Assembly: GCA_049647265.1 (NCBI GenBank)
Contig: JBARXJ010000017.1
Span: forward strand, 124,001-188,000
Source: JAAURB01 sp049647265
GTDB taxonomy: Bacteria; Cyanobacteriota; Cyanobacteriia; Cyanobacteriales; Microcoleaceae
DNA: 64,000 bases
Reading direction: 5' to 3'
Shown here: piece after piece, positions 8,049 to 17,639 of the stretch
How positions within the stretch are numbered: the stretch's first letter is position 1
How the letters are laid out: each line of letters starts with the position of its first letter
Position numbers and translations under genes: made by a program
Notes under the pieces: model-generated
The model's database searches: none
What the model was told of the DNA's origin: nothing
What the model saw: the letters and a program-made list of their open reading frames with translations, nothing else

Positions 8049-10616
8049 ATGAAAAAAATAATGTTTATCGTTGGGTTGTTAATTGTTCTTCTGCTTAAGT
8101 TATTTTCAAATGAAGGATTAGCAAGTATTAATACGACTGATCTTGTACAAAATACAGCAGCAAGTTGTCAGACTATTGAACAATGTCAAAGCTTAGAAAA
8201 TCAAGCACAACAGTTTTATCAGCAGGGAAATTTAAATCAAAGTCTATTGTTATTAGAAACAGTCTTACAACAGTATCAGCAACAAAAGAATCAACTGGGA
8301 CAAGTTAGAGTTTGGCGAAATATGGCTCTAATTTATATTAAGCAGCAAGATTTTAACAAGGCTAATCGTATTATTTTATCAGGTTTTGAGTTATTAGAAG
8401 CCAATCAAAATGCTTTAGAATATCAACAGCTTTATGCGGGTTTATTAGATATTCAAGCACAAATACAACTGTTAACCAGTCAGCCGGAGTTAGCGCTTAA
8501 AACCTGGCAAAAAGCGGCTGAGATTTATCGAAGCATTAATAAAATAACAGAACTAACTCGTGTTGAAATTAATCAAGCACAAGCTTTACAAGCCTTGGGG
8601 TTATATTCAAAAGCATTAGATACTTTAAGAGAAACGGAAAGAAAATTAACACTACAACCGGATAGCGTATTGAAAGCAAAATCGTTACAAAGTTTGGGAA
8701 ATGTTTTAGGAGAATTGGGTGATTTAGATTTTTCTCAAGCTATTTTAAATCAAAGTTTAGCCATAGCCAGGAAAATACAAAACCCCGAGCAAGTTGCGGC
8801 AACAATGATTAGTTTAGCCATAAACTACACTTTACAAAACCAGCTAGACTTAGCGAATCAAATCTATCAAGACGTGATTCAAAGCGATATTAATTTAAAT
8901 TTAAAAATACCAGCAATTATTAATCAATTAGACTTAAAAATTCAACAAAATAAGCTACAACAAGCTATTAAATTAGTCTCTCAAATAGAACCCATACTTG
9001 AGCAACTATCTGATTCTAAAACTAAAGCTTATGCTCAAATTAATCTGGCTCATAATTTAATTAATCTTCGGCAACAACAACAATCTTTAATCACGTTATC
9101 AAAAATATCTCAACATTTAATATCAGCCATTAAAACAGCAAAATTATTACAAGATAAACGTTCAGAATCTTATGGACTGGGGTTATTGGGAAAATTGTAT
9201 CAACAAAATCAACAACTAGAAGAAGCACAACGTTTAACTGAAGCCGCATTACAAATAACCCAAACCATTAATGCTTATGATATTGCTTATCAGTGGCAAT
9301 GGCAACTTGGGCAAATTTTTAAGCAACAAAATCAACGTCAAATGGCAATTAAAGCGTATATACAAGCTTGGAAAAATCTACAATTCTTAAGAAGTGATAT
9401 TGTTGCTATTAATACTGAAGTTCAGTTTAATTTTCGTCAACAAGTTGAACCCATTTATCGCGAATTAGTGGATTTATTACTGTCTTCAAATCCCACACAA
9501 ATAGAATTAAAGTTAGCCAGGGAAGTGATTGAGTCACTACAGCTTGCTGAGTTAGATAACTTTTTTAGAAATGCTTGTTTAAATATTAAACCTATCGATA
9601 TCGATACGATTGATCCCACTGCTGCTATCTTTTATACGATTAGTTTAGCAGATCGTTTAGAACTGATTGTAACTCTACCCCATCAACCTTTAATGCATCA
9701 TACAGTTAATATTTCTGCTCCAGAATTAGAAGCAGTTATTGAACAGCTCAATCAAGCTATTTTAATACCGAGAGAAAGAATTTTTATTGAGAATTTTACA
9801 GAACCCTCTCAACAACTCTATGAAGAATTAATTCAACCTTTTGAACAAGCGCTCGAAATAAATAATATTCAAAACTTAGTATTTATTTTAGATAGTGGAT
9901 TACGAAAAATTCCGGTTGCTAGCTTATACGATGGTCAACAGTATTTAATTGAGCAATATAATGTGGCGATCGCGCCGGGTTTACAGTTAATTGATCCCCA
10001 GCCTTTAGCTCAAAAAAAGTTAAATGTTTTAGCCGGAGGATTAACGCTTGCTAGACAAGGATTTACACCTTTACCCAATGTCGAATTAGAATTACAACAA
10101 ATTAAAGATAAAACTCAAAGTGAAATTTTATTAAATGAGGATTTTACAGAACCTCAAGTCAATCAGAAAGTGAATAAACTGCCTTTTTCTGTTGTTCATT
10201 TGGCAACTCATGGAAACTTTAGTTCTCAGATAGAAGATACTTTTATCCTCACTTGGAATGAGAAAATTAATATTGAAGAATTACGAAATTTACTTCAAAC
10301 GGATGCCAAACAACTTAATCCGATTGAGTTATTAGTCTTGAGTGCTTGCCAAACAGCAACAGGAGATGATCGGGCTGGCTTAGGCTTAGCAGGGGTTGCT
10401 GTGCGTTCAGGGGCGCGTAGTACAATCGCCAGTTTGTGGTCAGTTGATGATGAATCAACCGCTTTACTCATGAGTTATTTCTATCAGGAACTCAGTCAAT
10501 CTCAACAGCCCTTAGCAGAGGCATTACGACGGGCGCAATTGGCTGTTTTACAACAAAAAGACTTTGCTCATCCTTTCTTTTGGGCCGCTTTTGTCTTAGT
10601 CGGAAATTGGCTGTAA
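8049..10616 (+). CDS. Secreted TPR-CHAT domain protein (caspase-like)
   Basis: An 855-residue protein with an N-terminal hydrophobic segment (IMFIVGLLIVLLLKLF) acting as signal peptide or anchor. A long tetratricopeptide region (about 55-470) contains repeats such as QQFYQQGNLNQSLLLLETVL and AQALQALGLYSKALDTL. A C-terminal CHAT domain (about 550-855) follows. The catalytic dyad of the caspase-like fold is intact: His721 in HLATHGNF and Cys767 in LSACQTATGD, then the GLAGVAVRSGARSTIASLW block. It is co-transcribed with the TpsB gene (16-bp gap), which suggests work in the periplasm or at the envelope. The target is unknown; passenger maturation is an inference. Confidence 0.93.
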   Translation: MKKIMFIVGLLIVLLLKLFSNEGLASINTTDLVQNTAASCQTIEQCQSLENQAQQFYQQGNLNQSLLLLETVLQQYQQQKNQLGQVRVWRNMALIYIKQQDFNKANRIILSGFELLEANQNALEYQQLYAGLLDIQAQIQLLTSQPELALKTWQKAAEIYRSINKITELTRVEINQAQALQALGLYSKALDTLRETERKLTLQPDSVLKAKSLQSLGNVLGELGDLDFSQAILNQSLAIARKIQNPEQVAATMISLAINYTLQNQLDLANQIYQDVIQSDINLNLKIPAIINQLDLKIQQNKLQQAIKLVSQIEPILEQLSDSKTKAYAQINLAHNLINLRQQQQSLITLSKISQHLISAIKTAKLLQDKRSESYGLGLLGKLYQQNQQLEEAQRLTEAALQITQTINAYDIAYQWQWQLGQIFKQQNQRQMAIKAYIQAWKNLQFLRSDIVAINTEVQFNFRQQVEPIYRELVDLLLSSNPTQIELKLAREVIESLQLAELDNFFRNACLNIKPIDIDTIDPTAAIFYTISLADRLELIVTLPHQPLMHHTVNISAPELEAVIEQLNQAILIPRERIFIENFTEPSQQLYEELIQPFEQALEINNIQNLVFILDSGLRKIPVASLYDGQQYLIEQYNVAIAPGLQLIDPQPLAQKKLNVLAGGLTLARQGFTPLPNVELELQQIKDKTQSEILLNEDFTEPQVNQKVNKLPFSVVHLATHGNFSSQIEDTFILTWNEKINIEELRNLLQTDAKQLNPIELLVLSACQTATGDDRAGLGLAGVAVRSGARSTIASLWSVDDESTALLMSYFYQELSQSQQPLAEALRRAQLAVLQQKDFAHPFFWAAFVLVGNWL

Positions 10617-10782
10617 TCATATGCTTCTTTTACTAAGCATTAATATTATAAAAAAGTGCTTTGTATCTAATTATTACTCATATTTCTAACTTTTGTAAAT
10701 TTGGCTACAGAATTTATAAAATGTGTTCTATGATACAGATATCAAAAAAGTCTATAACACATGATTAGGAGTCCTGAGATCT

Positions 10783-10980
10783 ATGCATACTCAAAAAAAT
10801 ACCAAGTACTTTGTCTCCCATTCCCAAGATGACCATCGTCTGATTTGGATTGCCATCATCATGTTCAGCTCCTTGACCGTAGGACTGTTGCCGATTATCA
10901 ATTTTTTAAATGTCCCAGTCCCTGGAAATACCATTCCTCATGAAGCGGGGTTATGGGATTCAATCGGGTATAAAGAATAA
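10783..10980 (+). CDS. Small single-span membrane protein, unrecognised
   Basis: 65 residues with one clear transmembrane helix (LIWIAIIMFSSLTVGLLPIINFL, about 20-42), a hydrophilic His/Asp-rich N-terminus and a C-terminus VPGNTIPHEAGLWDSIGYKE. A ribosome binding site (TTAGGAG) lies about 12 bases before the ATG. The ORF and codon use look real. The size and single helix resemble small thylakoid-associated proteins, but it does not show the Hlip chlorophyll-binding motif and I cannot assign it to a photosystem or NDH subunit. Confidence 0.6.
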   Translation: MHTQKNTKYFVSHSQDDHRLIWIAIIMFSSLTVGLLPIINFLNVPVPGNTIPHEAGLWDSIGYKE

Positions 10981-11122
10981 CAACCTTGATGATTGTAGAA
11001 TCTGTTGCTTTATAGGGTAGGGTCAATTGAGGAATTAAACACCTCACCGATTGACCCAAATTGACCCAAGCAGTCATCTGATCTCAACTTAGGATAAGAT
11101 TAAAAAGATAACGTCTCCCTGC

Positions 11123-11512
11123 ATGACTGTTATCTGGCTGAATTTTCATACGAATATGGCAGATTTGAACGGAACCTGGCTCGGAACTTATTGGCAAAGA
11201 AATCAACCCACGCGATTTGAAGCAAGTATTATTCAAGCGGGTAATACTCTCAGCGGTAATATTTTAGATGATAATTACTTAGGAGAAGCGCGGTTTAGCG
11301 GCACTGTTACGGGTCGGCAAATTAATTTTATCAAACGTTATTTGATGAGTTCATCCGACCCAATCACCTACATTGGTACAATCTCAGAAGATGAAGATTA
11401 TATTCAGGGATATTGGAATATTGGTTTGATTTTTTCTGGAGAATGGGAAGCACGCCGTAGTGGAGAGAATTTAGTAATTCATCAAGAAATTCGCCAAACC
11501 GTTGATATTTAG
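11123..11512 (+). CDS. Hypothetical beta-rich protein
   Basis: 129 residues from ATG 11123, or 118 from ATG 11156 (MADLNGTW), which is the more natural start because homologous-looking small proteins begin at this NGTW-type motif. Alternating polar and hydrophobic residues (ASIIQAGNTLSGNILDD, ARFSGTVTGRQINFIKRY, YIGTISEDEDYIQGYW) suggest an all-beta, lipocalin- or calycin-like fold. No signal peptide. No assigned function. Confidence 0.65.
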   Translation: MTVIWLNFHTNMADLNGTWLGTYWQRNQPTRFEASIIQAGNTLSGNILDDNYLGEARFSGTVTGRQINFIKRYLMSSSDPITYIGTISEDEDYIQGYWNIGLIFSGEWEARRSGENLVIHQEIRQTVDI

Positions 11513-11540
11513 AGTTAGTTTTTTACTAAAAATAGGTGAT

Positions 11541-12080
11541 TCATTTTAAATCCAGTAAACCGCTAGATTTTAATTTTGGATTAAACCGAATTTCCTCTTG
11601 AACACCCCGTTGCTTGAGAATTTCTAATATTTCTGCTTCTACTCGACGTGCTACATTTTTTAAGCATTTTTCCTGACCCAAACCCTCTAATTTTTTATAC
11701 TCTTCTTGTTCACTCGCGTTCATAAGTGGTTTGACATCAATTGCCTGATTCCATTGACTTTCTTCAGCCGCATTCCCAACCGGAATTGATCCATTTTCAG
11801 CAATCCAAGCGGCTTTAATTTCTTCGAGAAGGGTTCGACTGGGACGTTCAATTGTCTTAACCTTAACTAGATCACAACTTTGAGGCTTTCGGATCAGATG
11901 CTGTTTCAAACTGAGATAAACATTACGGGAATAGCCGATATATTGTAAAACTTGGTTAGGGTCAATAATAGCATAAACACCGATTTTACCGTCCAAAGAT
12001 TGGGGCAAATATCCAGATTCATCTAGATAAGGGGTTGACTCAATTTGACTGAGGCTAGGAATATCTGTTTGACTCTTCAT
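11541..12080 (-). CDS. GIY-YIG nuclease family protein
   Basis: 179 residues. The N-terminal half has a GIY-YIG-like core: GVYAIIDPNQVLQYIGYSRNVYLSLKQHL (about 31-59), where the GVYAI...YIGYS pair aligns with the GIY and YIG strands and the following Arg and helix are present. A conserved Glu lies in AAWIAENGSIP (about 95). The C-terminus is helical and charged. Proteins of this type are widespread in cyanobacteria. DNA cleavage has not been shown for them, to my knowledge. Confidence 0.75.
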   Translation of the reverse strand: MKSQTDIPSLSQIESTPYLDESGYLPQSLDGKIGVYAIIDPNQVLQYIGYSRNVYLSLKQHLIRKPQSCDLVKVKTIERPSRTLLEEIKAAWIAENGSIPVGNAAEESQWNQAIDVKPLMNASEQEEYKKLEGLGQEKCLKNVARRVEAEILEILKQRGVQEEIRFNPKLKSSGLLDLK

Positions 12081-12128
12081 TTTGATTAAAATTCAGATAG
12101 TAGTTTTCAATATAAATTTAATTGTCTC

Positions 12129-12464
12129 TTAGACTGATTCATCACTAAGTTTGCGATAAATAGCACAAAGACGACTCGGCTTAAAAATTTTAGCCTGAAA
12201 CATAAAGTTAGGCGGAACATTGACAATAATGTAATCATCTGATTCATAATACGCTTGAAATTCAATCGGCATCCCTTTAGGCGTTTGAGTGCTGTAAGGA
12301 ACAGGCTGAAATAAAAGTTCTGTGAATTCCAGCTTTGCGATTCCCAGGGGCTGACTGATTTGATTCAGAAATTTATCACTCGTCAGTAATGTAAACAGTT
12401 GGGCTTTAGCCTCAGCGTTTAAGGTAAAACTGCTATCAAAATTTTCAATGATTTTTAGGCGCAT
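12129..12464 (-). CDS. Hypothetical protein (111 aa)
   Basis: Small soluble protein with a helical N-terminal half (LNAEAKAQLFTLLTSDKFLNQI) and a beta-rich C-terminal half (EFQAYYESDDYIIVNVPP). I do not recognise the family. It lies 48 bp downstream of no gene and 48 bp upstream of the GIY-YIG gene on the same strand, so the two may form an operon. Confidence 0.6.
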   Translation of the reverse strand: MRLKIIENFDSSFTLNAEAKAQLFTLLTSDKFLNQISQPLGIAKLEFTELLFQPVPYSTQTPKGMPIEFQAYYESDDYIIVNVPPNFMFQAKIFKPSRLCAIYRKLSDESV

Positions 12465-12886
12465 CTACAGCTTATCGATATAAATCGGTATTGAATTGAA
12501 GTTACTCAATTATATTAAAAGAATTTCGGCTCGTTACCAAGGATTTAATTGAGAAAAAGTATGAATTATTATGAACTAGAGCGCAGAGGAGAAGTCAGCT
12601 ATGCAGCTATGCAGAAGTCCAGAAAGACAATTACCCTATCGCACCTGCATGCCTATTCTTGATTATCTAATACCATGAATTAATCTCTATATTATTGTCT
12701 TAGATTCTAAAAATATTAAAATTTAGGGAATGATGATGCTACATCAATTCTAACGTCTAAAATGGCACTTGTAAAGAGATAAACAATAAAGAATTATGAA
12801 AAAACAAGGGCAAAACTTAAACCTAAAAATTAGAATGGCATTCTACAATAAAAATATGGGGATCAAAGAATACAATATTAAAAACA
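12465..12886. other. 422-bp region upstream of gdhA
   Basis: Divergent control region between the 111-aa gene (minus) and gdhA (plus). It is AT-rich apart from 12580-12650, where a CAGCTATGCAGCTATGCAG direct repeat (GCAGCTAT twice) is visible at about 12598-12613. No RNA gene or further ORF was found. Confidence 0.55.
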
Positions 12887-14173
12887 ATGCTAAATTCTCT
12901 ATTTGAAGATGCAAGCCGACGTTTAGAAAAGGCTTTAAAATACGTTAATTTATCAGAAGATACCATAGAACGGTTAAAGTTTCCGAAATCGAGTTTAATG
13001 GTGTCGATTCCAGTCCGGATGGATGATGGTTCTTTGAAAATGTTTCCGGGTTATCGAGTCCAATATGATAATACCCGAGGGCCAACAAAAGGGGGTGTGC
13101 GTTATCACGAAAACGTTTCTCTCGATGAAGTCACTTCTTTAGCGTTTTGGATGACCTTCAAATGTGCGGTTTTAAATTTACCGTTTGGCGGTGCGAAAGG
13201 TGGAATTACAGTCAATCCGAAAGCCCTTTCTCGTTTAGAATTAGAACGATTAACCCGAGGATATATTGAGGCGATCGCAGATTTTATTGGCCCAGATGTG
13301 GATATTCCCGCCCCAGATGTCTATACCAATCAAATGATTATGGGCTGGATGATGGATCAATACAGCATGATTCGTCGTCAACTCACCCCAGGTGTCGTCA
13401 CGGGAAAACCGATTACTTTAGGCGGCAGTTTAGGGCGCGATACAGCCACTGCCACCGGGGCATTTTTTGTACTTGAAAATCTGATGCCGAAGTTTAATCA
13501 AGTCCCGTCTCAAACCACTGTTGCGGTCCAGGGTTTCGGGAATGCTGGGGGAATGGTTGCGGAGTTACTCGGCAAAGCTGGATATAAAGTCGTGGCGGTG
13601 AGTGATTCTCAAGGGGGGATTTATTCTAAAAATGGCTTAGATATTCCCAGTGTTCGTCAATTTAAACAAGCCAATCAAAGCGTTAAAGCGGTTTATTGTG
13701 AAGGCAGTGTCTGTAATATCGTTGAACATGATGTTTTAACAAATGAGGAGTTATTAACCCTTGATGTTGATATTTTGATTCCCGCCGCATTAGAAAATCA
13801 AATTACCCACGAAAATGCGAAAGATATTAAAGCAAAATATATCTTTGAAGTGGCAAATGGCCCGATTACATCAGCAGCCGATCAAATTTTGGAAGAACGA
13901 GGGGTTTATGTCTTTCCAGATATTTTAGTCAATGCGGGTGGGGTGACGGTGAGTTATTTTGAATGGGTACAAAATCGTAGTGGATTATATTGGACATTGG
14001 AAGAGGTTAATCAACGTTTGAAACAAAAAATGATTGAGGAAACGCAACAGATTTGGCAACTTTCTCAAGAGTTTTCAGTGTCTATGCGAACGGCTGCTTA
14101 TATTCACGGGTTAAATCGTTTGGGAGAAGCGATTAATGCCAAAGGTACGCGGGATTATTATATTCAGCAATAA
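12887..14173 (+). CDS. gdhA: Glutamate dehydrogenase (Glu/Leu/Phe/Val dehydrogenase family)
   Basis: Catalyses reversible oxidative deamination of glutamate to 2-oxoglutarate, cytoplasmic. The 428 residues match the hexameric NAD-type family. The substrate-binding segment GPTKGGVRYHENVSLDEV (about 63-80), the catalytic-lysine loop NLPFGGAKGGI (about 99-109), and the C-terminal Rossmann domain with VAVQGFGNAGGMVAELL (about 212) are all present. NAGGVTVSYFEW near 350 is also a family hallmark. It is transcribed alone and followed by a likely terminator at 14205. Confidence 0.95.
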   Translation: MLNSLFEDASRRLEKALKYVNLSEDTIERLKFPKSSLMVSIPVRMDDGSLKMFPGYRVQYDNTRGPTKGGVRYHENVSLDEVTSLAFWMTFKCAVLNLPFGGAKGGITVNPKALSRLELERLTRGYIEAIADFIGPDVDIPAPDVYTNQMIMGWMMDQYSMIRRQLTPGVVTGKPITLGGSLGRDTATATGAFFVLENLMPKFNQVPSQTTVAVQGFGNAGGMVAELLGKAGYKVVAVSDSQGGIYSKNGLDIPSVRQFKQANQSVKAVYCEGSVCNIVEHDVLTNEELLTLDVDILIPAALENQITHENAKDIKAKYIFEVANGPITSAADQILEERGVYVFPDILVNAGGVTVSYFEWVQNRSGLYWTLEEVNQRLKQKMIEETQQIWQLSQEFSVSMRTAAYIHGLNRLGEAINAKGTRDYYIQQ

Positions 14174-14204
14174 TTTGAAGGGATAAAAACAAAGGGTGAA
14201 AGAG

Positions 14205-14235
14205 GACACAGAAATAAACTTTTTGTGTCTTTTTT
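14205..14235 (+). terminator. Rho-independent terminator after gdhA
   Basis: GACACA (14205-14210) pairs with TGTGTC (14224-14229), extended by the flanking GAAA/TTTT pairing, and is followed by a run of six T. It sits 32 bases past the gdhA stop. Confidence 0.75.
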
Positions 14236-14300
14236 GATAGGACAAACATCAGTAGATGACCCCAGAGTTGCACCAGATATTGAATAGTTAGAAATGGCAA

Positions 14301-15182
14301 TTAATTTTTAACAGATTGCGCCATTTTTTTTGTAGACTTACGGTTTTTAGTTTTGCTAGCGGCTTTTTTCTTTTTTCCTGGGGGTAAAGAACGAGCGGTA
14401 TCAACTGCTGTTCCCGGTGTTTGACGAGTGGTACGGAAGGTTACATTCATGCCTTCATTGGATTGTTCTAAGACCAGTAAAGGGGTGGGTTTTGCTTTTT
14501 GATCCCATTCAATATGAACAATTCTACCCTGAATAGTCGGTTGCCAAGTATCGTGATCTTCTGAAGGACTGAGATAAGTTTCTAAACAATCAATTATTTG
14601 ATTAATTGTGGCAGAAGTGGCTTGAGTCGGGAGCTTCATTAGACGAATTTGAATCCGAAATAAGATCCGTTTTTTAATGGTTCTGCCTTCGCCTGTTTCA
14701 TATTCAACATCAAAAATAGAATCAACTTGTCGTCCTGTTCCTGCTGTTCCTTTTTCTCCAACGGCTGCTTGTGTCGGTCGTAAAGCCAGAGCAATTTTTT
14801 GCTTGACTTTCATTTTTATTTGTACAATAATCGCATAGTGAAAAACATCTTCTGCCATTCTCATCCGCAGATAATCTAGGTTAAATTCTCGAGAATGAAT
14901 CAAATCGGGGTTTTTCTCCATTTTAGAAATACTGCCTAAGGCTAATTTGTATTTTTTATGAAGTTCTTTATTTCTGAATTTTTCTATTTTTAATTGTTTA
15001 TCTATATCATGGGTTTTGACTTTGAAGACAATAGCTAGCACAAAGATTAAAAATAATAGCAGGCCGGAGGTTCCCATCCAAATCATCTCAGGAGTCAGCT
15101 TAGCAAAATTCTCTTGAAGTTGATTCTGAGGGGTTGGTGCTTGTGCTAAAGTGGTTTCTGTGAGGATAATAGATTGAGACAT
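14301..15182 (-). CDS. Conserved cyanobacterial membrane-anchored protein of unknown function
   Basis: 293 residues. One transmembrane helix (MIWMGTSGLLLFLIFVLAIVF, about 33-53) follows a short N-terminal segment. A charged, coiled-coil-like stretch comes next (KVKTHDIDKQLKIEKFRNKELHKKY). A soluble domain of about 180 residues and a strongly basic C-terminal tail rich in Lys/Ser (from about 265) complete the protein. The topology suggests a cytoplasmic domain tethered to the membrane. No family with known activity is recognised. It is divergent from dnaX. Confidence 0.65.
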   Translation of the reverse strand: MSQSIILTETTLAQAPTPQNQLQENFAKLTPEMIWMGTSGLLLFLIFVLAIVFKVKTHDIDKQLKIEKFRNKELHKKYKLALGSISKMEKNPDLIHSREFNLDYLRMRMAEDVFHYAIIVQIKMKVKQKIALALRPTQAAVGEKGTAGTGRQVDSIFDVEYETGEGRTIKKRILFRIQIRLMKLPTQATSATINQIIDCLETYLSPSEDHDTWQPTIQGRIVHIEWDQKAKPTPLLVLEQSNEGMNVTFRTTRQTPGTAVDTARSLPPGKKKKAASKTKNRKSTKKMAQSVKN

Positions 15183-15576
15183 AGGTTTTAGTTAACTGAT
15201 AGGAAACGAACTAATTTGAAAATATATTCTCAAACAAGAAATACAGTCATGACGGATATAAGGTTTAACAACATTCCCATTGATCAATCAGGGTGGTCTA
15301 CTAAAAATGATACCAAATCTTTAAAGTAAATCTATCACCCGGTTGATGGCTTGTTAGTTAATGGTTGATGCTTGCCGATTTCGTTTAGCAACAGAGATGG
15401 GTAAAAGCATTAAAAATTACAACAGTCTAAGTGATATTATCTGTATTTTCTCTAATATTTGTAAAAAGAAGTTTTTAGGATCAGGAGAATTACGGATTAA
15501 GTTTAGCCAAATCATAAGAAAGTTGATTAAAATATCATAGTGAGTAAAAAGAATATTTAAGATTACAACAGCAAGA
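15183..15576. other. 394-bp divergent region upstream of dnaX
   Basis: AT-rich promoter region between two divergent genes. No ORF, tRNA or strong hairpin was seen. A weak AGGAG occurs at 15482 but is too far from the dnaX GTG to serve it. Confidence 0.55.
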
Positions 15577-17535
15577 GTGAGTTACGAACCTCTACATCAT
15601 AAATATCGCCCTCAAACCTTTGGGCAATTAGTCGGACAAGATGCGATCGCCACCACATTAACCCATGCTATTCGTCAGCGTCGTATTGTTCCAGCCTATC
15701 TCTTTACCGGGCCACGAGGCACGGGTAAAACTTCAAGTGCGCGAATTTTAGCAAAATCTTTGAATTGTTTATCCTTGAGTGAACCCACCGATCAACCCTG
15801 TGGGAGTTGCGAAGTCTGCCGAGGTATTACCAATGGATCAACCTTAGATGTGATCGAAATTGATGCAGCCAGTAATACTGGAGTTGATAACATCCGAGAG
15901 TTAATTGAACGGGCGCAGTTTGCTCCGGTGCAATGTCGTTATAAAGTGTATGTGATTGATGAATGCCATATGCTCAGTGTGGCGGCGTTTAACGCTTTAC
16001 TCAAAACCTTAGAAGAACCACCAGACCGGGTTGTATTTGTCCTGGCAACCACCGATCCACAACGGGTGTTACCGACGATTATTTCTCGCTGTCAACGGTT
16101 TGATTTTCGCCGTATTCCCCTCGAGGCGATGGTGAATCATTTACAGATGATAGCTGAGAAAGAACAGATTACCATTACCCCAGACGCATTACAAATGGTC
16201 GCCCAAATTGCCCAGGGGGGACTACGGGATGCAGAAAGTCTATTAGATCAGCTGAGTTTACTCTCGGGAGAAATTACCGTAGAACGGATCTGGGACTTTG
16301 TGGGGGCCGTACCAGAACAAGATCTGTTGACGTTACTTGAGGCGATCGCCGATCAAGATAGTACAGCCATTTTAGATCAAACTCGCACTCTGTTAAATAG
16401 AGGACGAGAGCCGTTAATTGTATTGCAAAATTTAGCAGAATTTTATCGGGATTTATTGATTGCCAAAACTGCCCCCCAGCGTCATGATTTAGTTAAACTA
16501 ACTCAACCCACCTGGCAACAACTCTGTCAATTGGCCGAAAAGTGGCAAATGCATTGGATTTTAACTGGCCAGCAACACTTACAAAACAGTGAAGTTCAGA
16601 TCAAAAATACCACCCAACCTCGATTATGGCTAGAAGTGACATTATTGGGTTTATTGCCAACCCCTTCTGCAATTTCCCCGTTACCGACTCCATCGTCTCC
16701 TGCCGCACCTGCGCCTCAACCCGCTCCTCAACCCGCTCCTCAACCCGCTCCTCAGTCTCAATCACAACCGCCTGTACAGCCTGTTAGTTCTCAAACCTCA
16801 AAAACAACAGAAAAGCCCTCGCCACAGCCGACAGCCTCCTCAGCAGCGGACTTAGGCAATACATGGCAGCAAGTTCTGGCGTTTGTCAAACCCCTCGGAA
16901 CTCAAGCTTTATTTCGTCAACATGGACGTTTAACCGCGTTTGATGCCAATTCTGCTTGTGTGGGGATTCGTTCTCAACCGTTATTCAAAATAGCGCAGGA
17001 TAAAGTTAGTAATCTAGAAGCCGCTTTTCAGCAAGTCTTTTCCCGTACTGTTAAAGTTCGTTTAGAGGTTGGAGATCAGCCTAAACAAACCCCTTCTGCG
17101 CCGCCGTCAGACGTAACAGCGCCACCGCAAACACCACCGCCATCTAATCCCAATTTAACCCAAAACCCACAACCAAACCCACAACCAGAAGTTGATGTTG
17201 TCTCAGCGGAAGCTTCAGCGCCTGTTTCTCCTGAAGTTAAACCTGAACCCGTTACGCCTGTTGACGTTAACCCTGCCCCAGAAGTCGTACCTAAACCGTT
17301 CTCTGCTTCACCTCCTCCCCCTATTTCTCCCGTCCCTTTACCTCCTTCCTCACCCCAACCCAGCGACAACGACAAAGAGGCAGTGACACAAGCGGCTCAA
17401 AAATTAGTAACCTTTTTTCAAGGAGAAGTGGTAGACTTGCCGACAACACCCCCAACGACTCCGCCTCAGACGACTAAAACAGTGATTGAACCCGTGATTG
17501 AACCGCCGCAGGATGATTTGGATATTCCGTTTTAG
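15577..17535 (+). CDS. dnaX: DNA polymerase III subunit gamma/tau
   Basis: ATPase of the clamp loader that places the sliding clamp on DNA. Domains I-III occupy about residues 1-360: Walker A GPRGTGKTSS (45-54), zinc-module cysteines 64, 75, 78 and 81, Walker B with YVIDECHML (about 125), and sensor-1 VFVLATTDPQR. The C-terminus is a long Pro/Gln-rich linker with a folded segment (about 425-500), as in cyanobacterial tau. The start is GTG at 15577; no better ATG lies upstream in frame. No intein is present, unlike some cyanobacterial dnaX genes. Its TAG stop overlaps the ancestral stop of the convergent DJ-1 gene. Confidence 0.97.
   Translation: MSYEPLHHKYRPQTFGQLVGQDAIATTLTHAIRQRRIVPAYLFTGPRGTGKTSSARILAKSLNCLSLSEPTDQPCGSCEVCRGITNGSTLDVIEIDAASNTGVDNIRELIERAQFAPVQCRYKVYVIDECHMLSVAAFNALLKTLEEPPDRVVFVLATTDPQRVLPTIISRCQRFDFRRIPLEAMVNHLQMIAEKEQITITPDALQMVAQIAQGGLRDAESLLDQLSLLSGEITVERIWDFVGAVPEQDLLTLLEAIADQDSTAILDQTRTLLNRGREPLIVLQNLAEFYRDLLIAKTAPQRHDLVKLTQPTWQQLCQLAEKWQMHWILTGQQHLQNSEVQIKNTTQPRLWLEVTLLGLLPTPSAISPLPTPSSPAAPAPQPAPQPAPQPAPQSQSQPPVQPVSSQTSKTTEKPSPQPTASSAADLGNTWQQVLAFVKPLGTQALFRQHGRLTAFDANSACVGIRSQPLFKIAQDKVSNLEAAFQQVFSRTVKVRLEVGDQPKQTPSAPPSDVTAPPQTPPPSNPNLTQNPQPNPQPEVDVVSAEASAPVSPEVKPEPVTPVDVNPAPEVVPKPFSASPPPPISPVPLPPSSPQPSDNDKEAVTQAAQKLVTFFQGEVVDLPTTPPTTPPQTTKTVIEPVIEPPQDDLDIPF
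16714..16749 (+). repeat. Intragenic 12-bp tandem repeat in dnaX
   Basis: Three perfect copies of CCTCAACCCGCT encode a PAPQ repeat in the flexible linker of gamma/tau. In-frame copy changes would only alter linker length. Confidence 0.9.
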
Positions 17536-17639
17536 GGTTGCCAGTCATCAAAAATTTTGGGTCTGAAACCCCGTCCTTTTAGGACGGCTTTACAGATGCA
17601 GTCTAACAAGCTCACAAATAATATGTTAGAATGTAAGAC

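Noticed and set aside
17076..17375. Antisense 99-codon Gly/Ser/Thr-rich ORF in dnaX
   Set aside because: A reverse-strand shadow of the Pro-rich linker; the glycine bias comes from the proline codons.
15577..17535. Intein or split dnaX
   Set aside because: Some cyanobacterial dnaX genes carry inteins, but the clamp-loader core here is continuous and no Hint motif is present.
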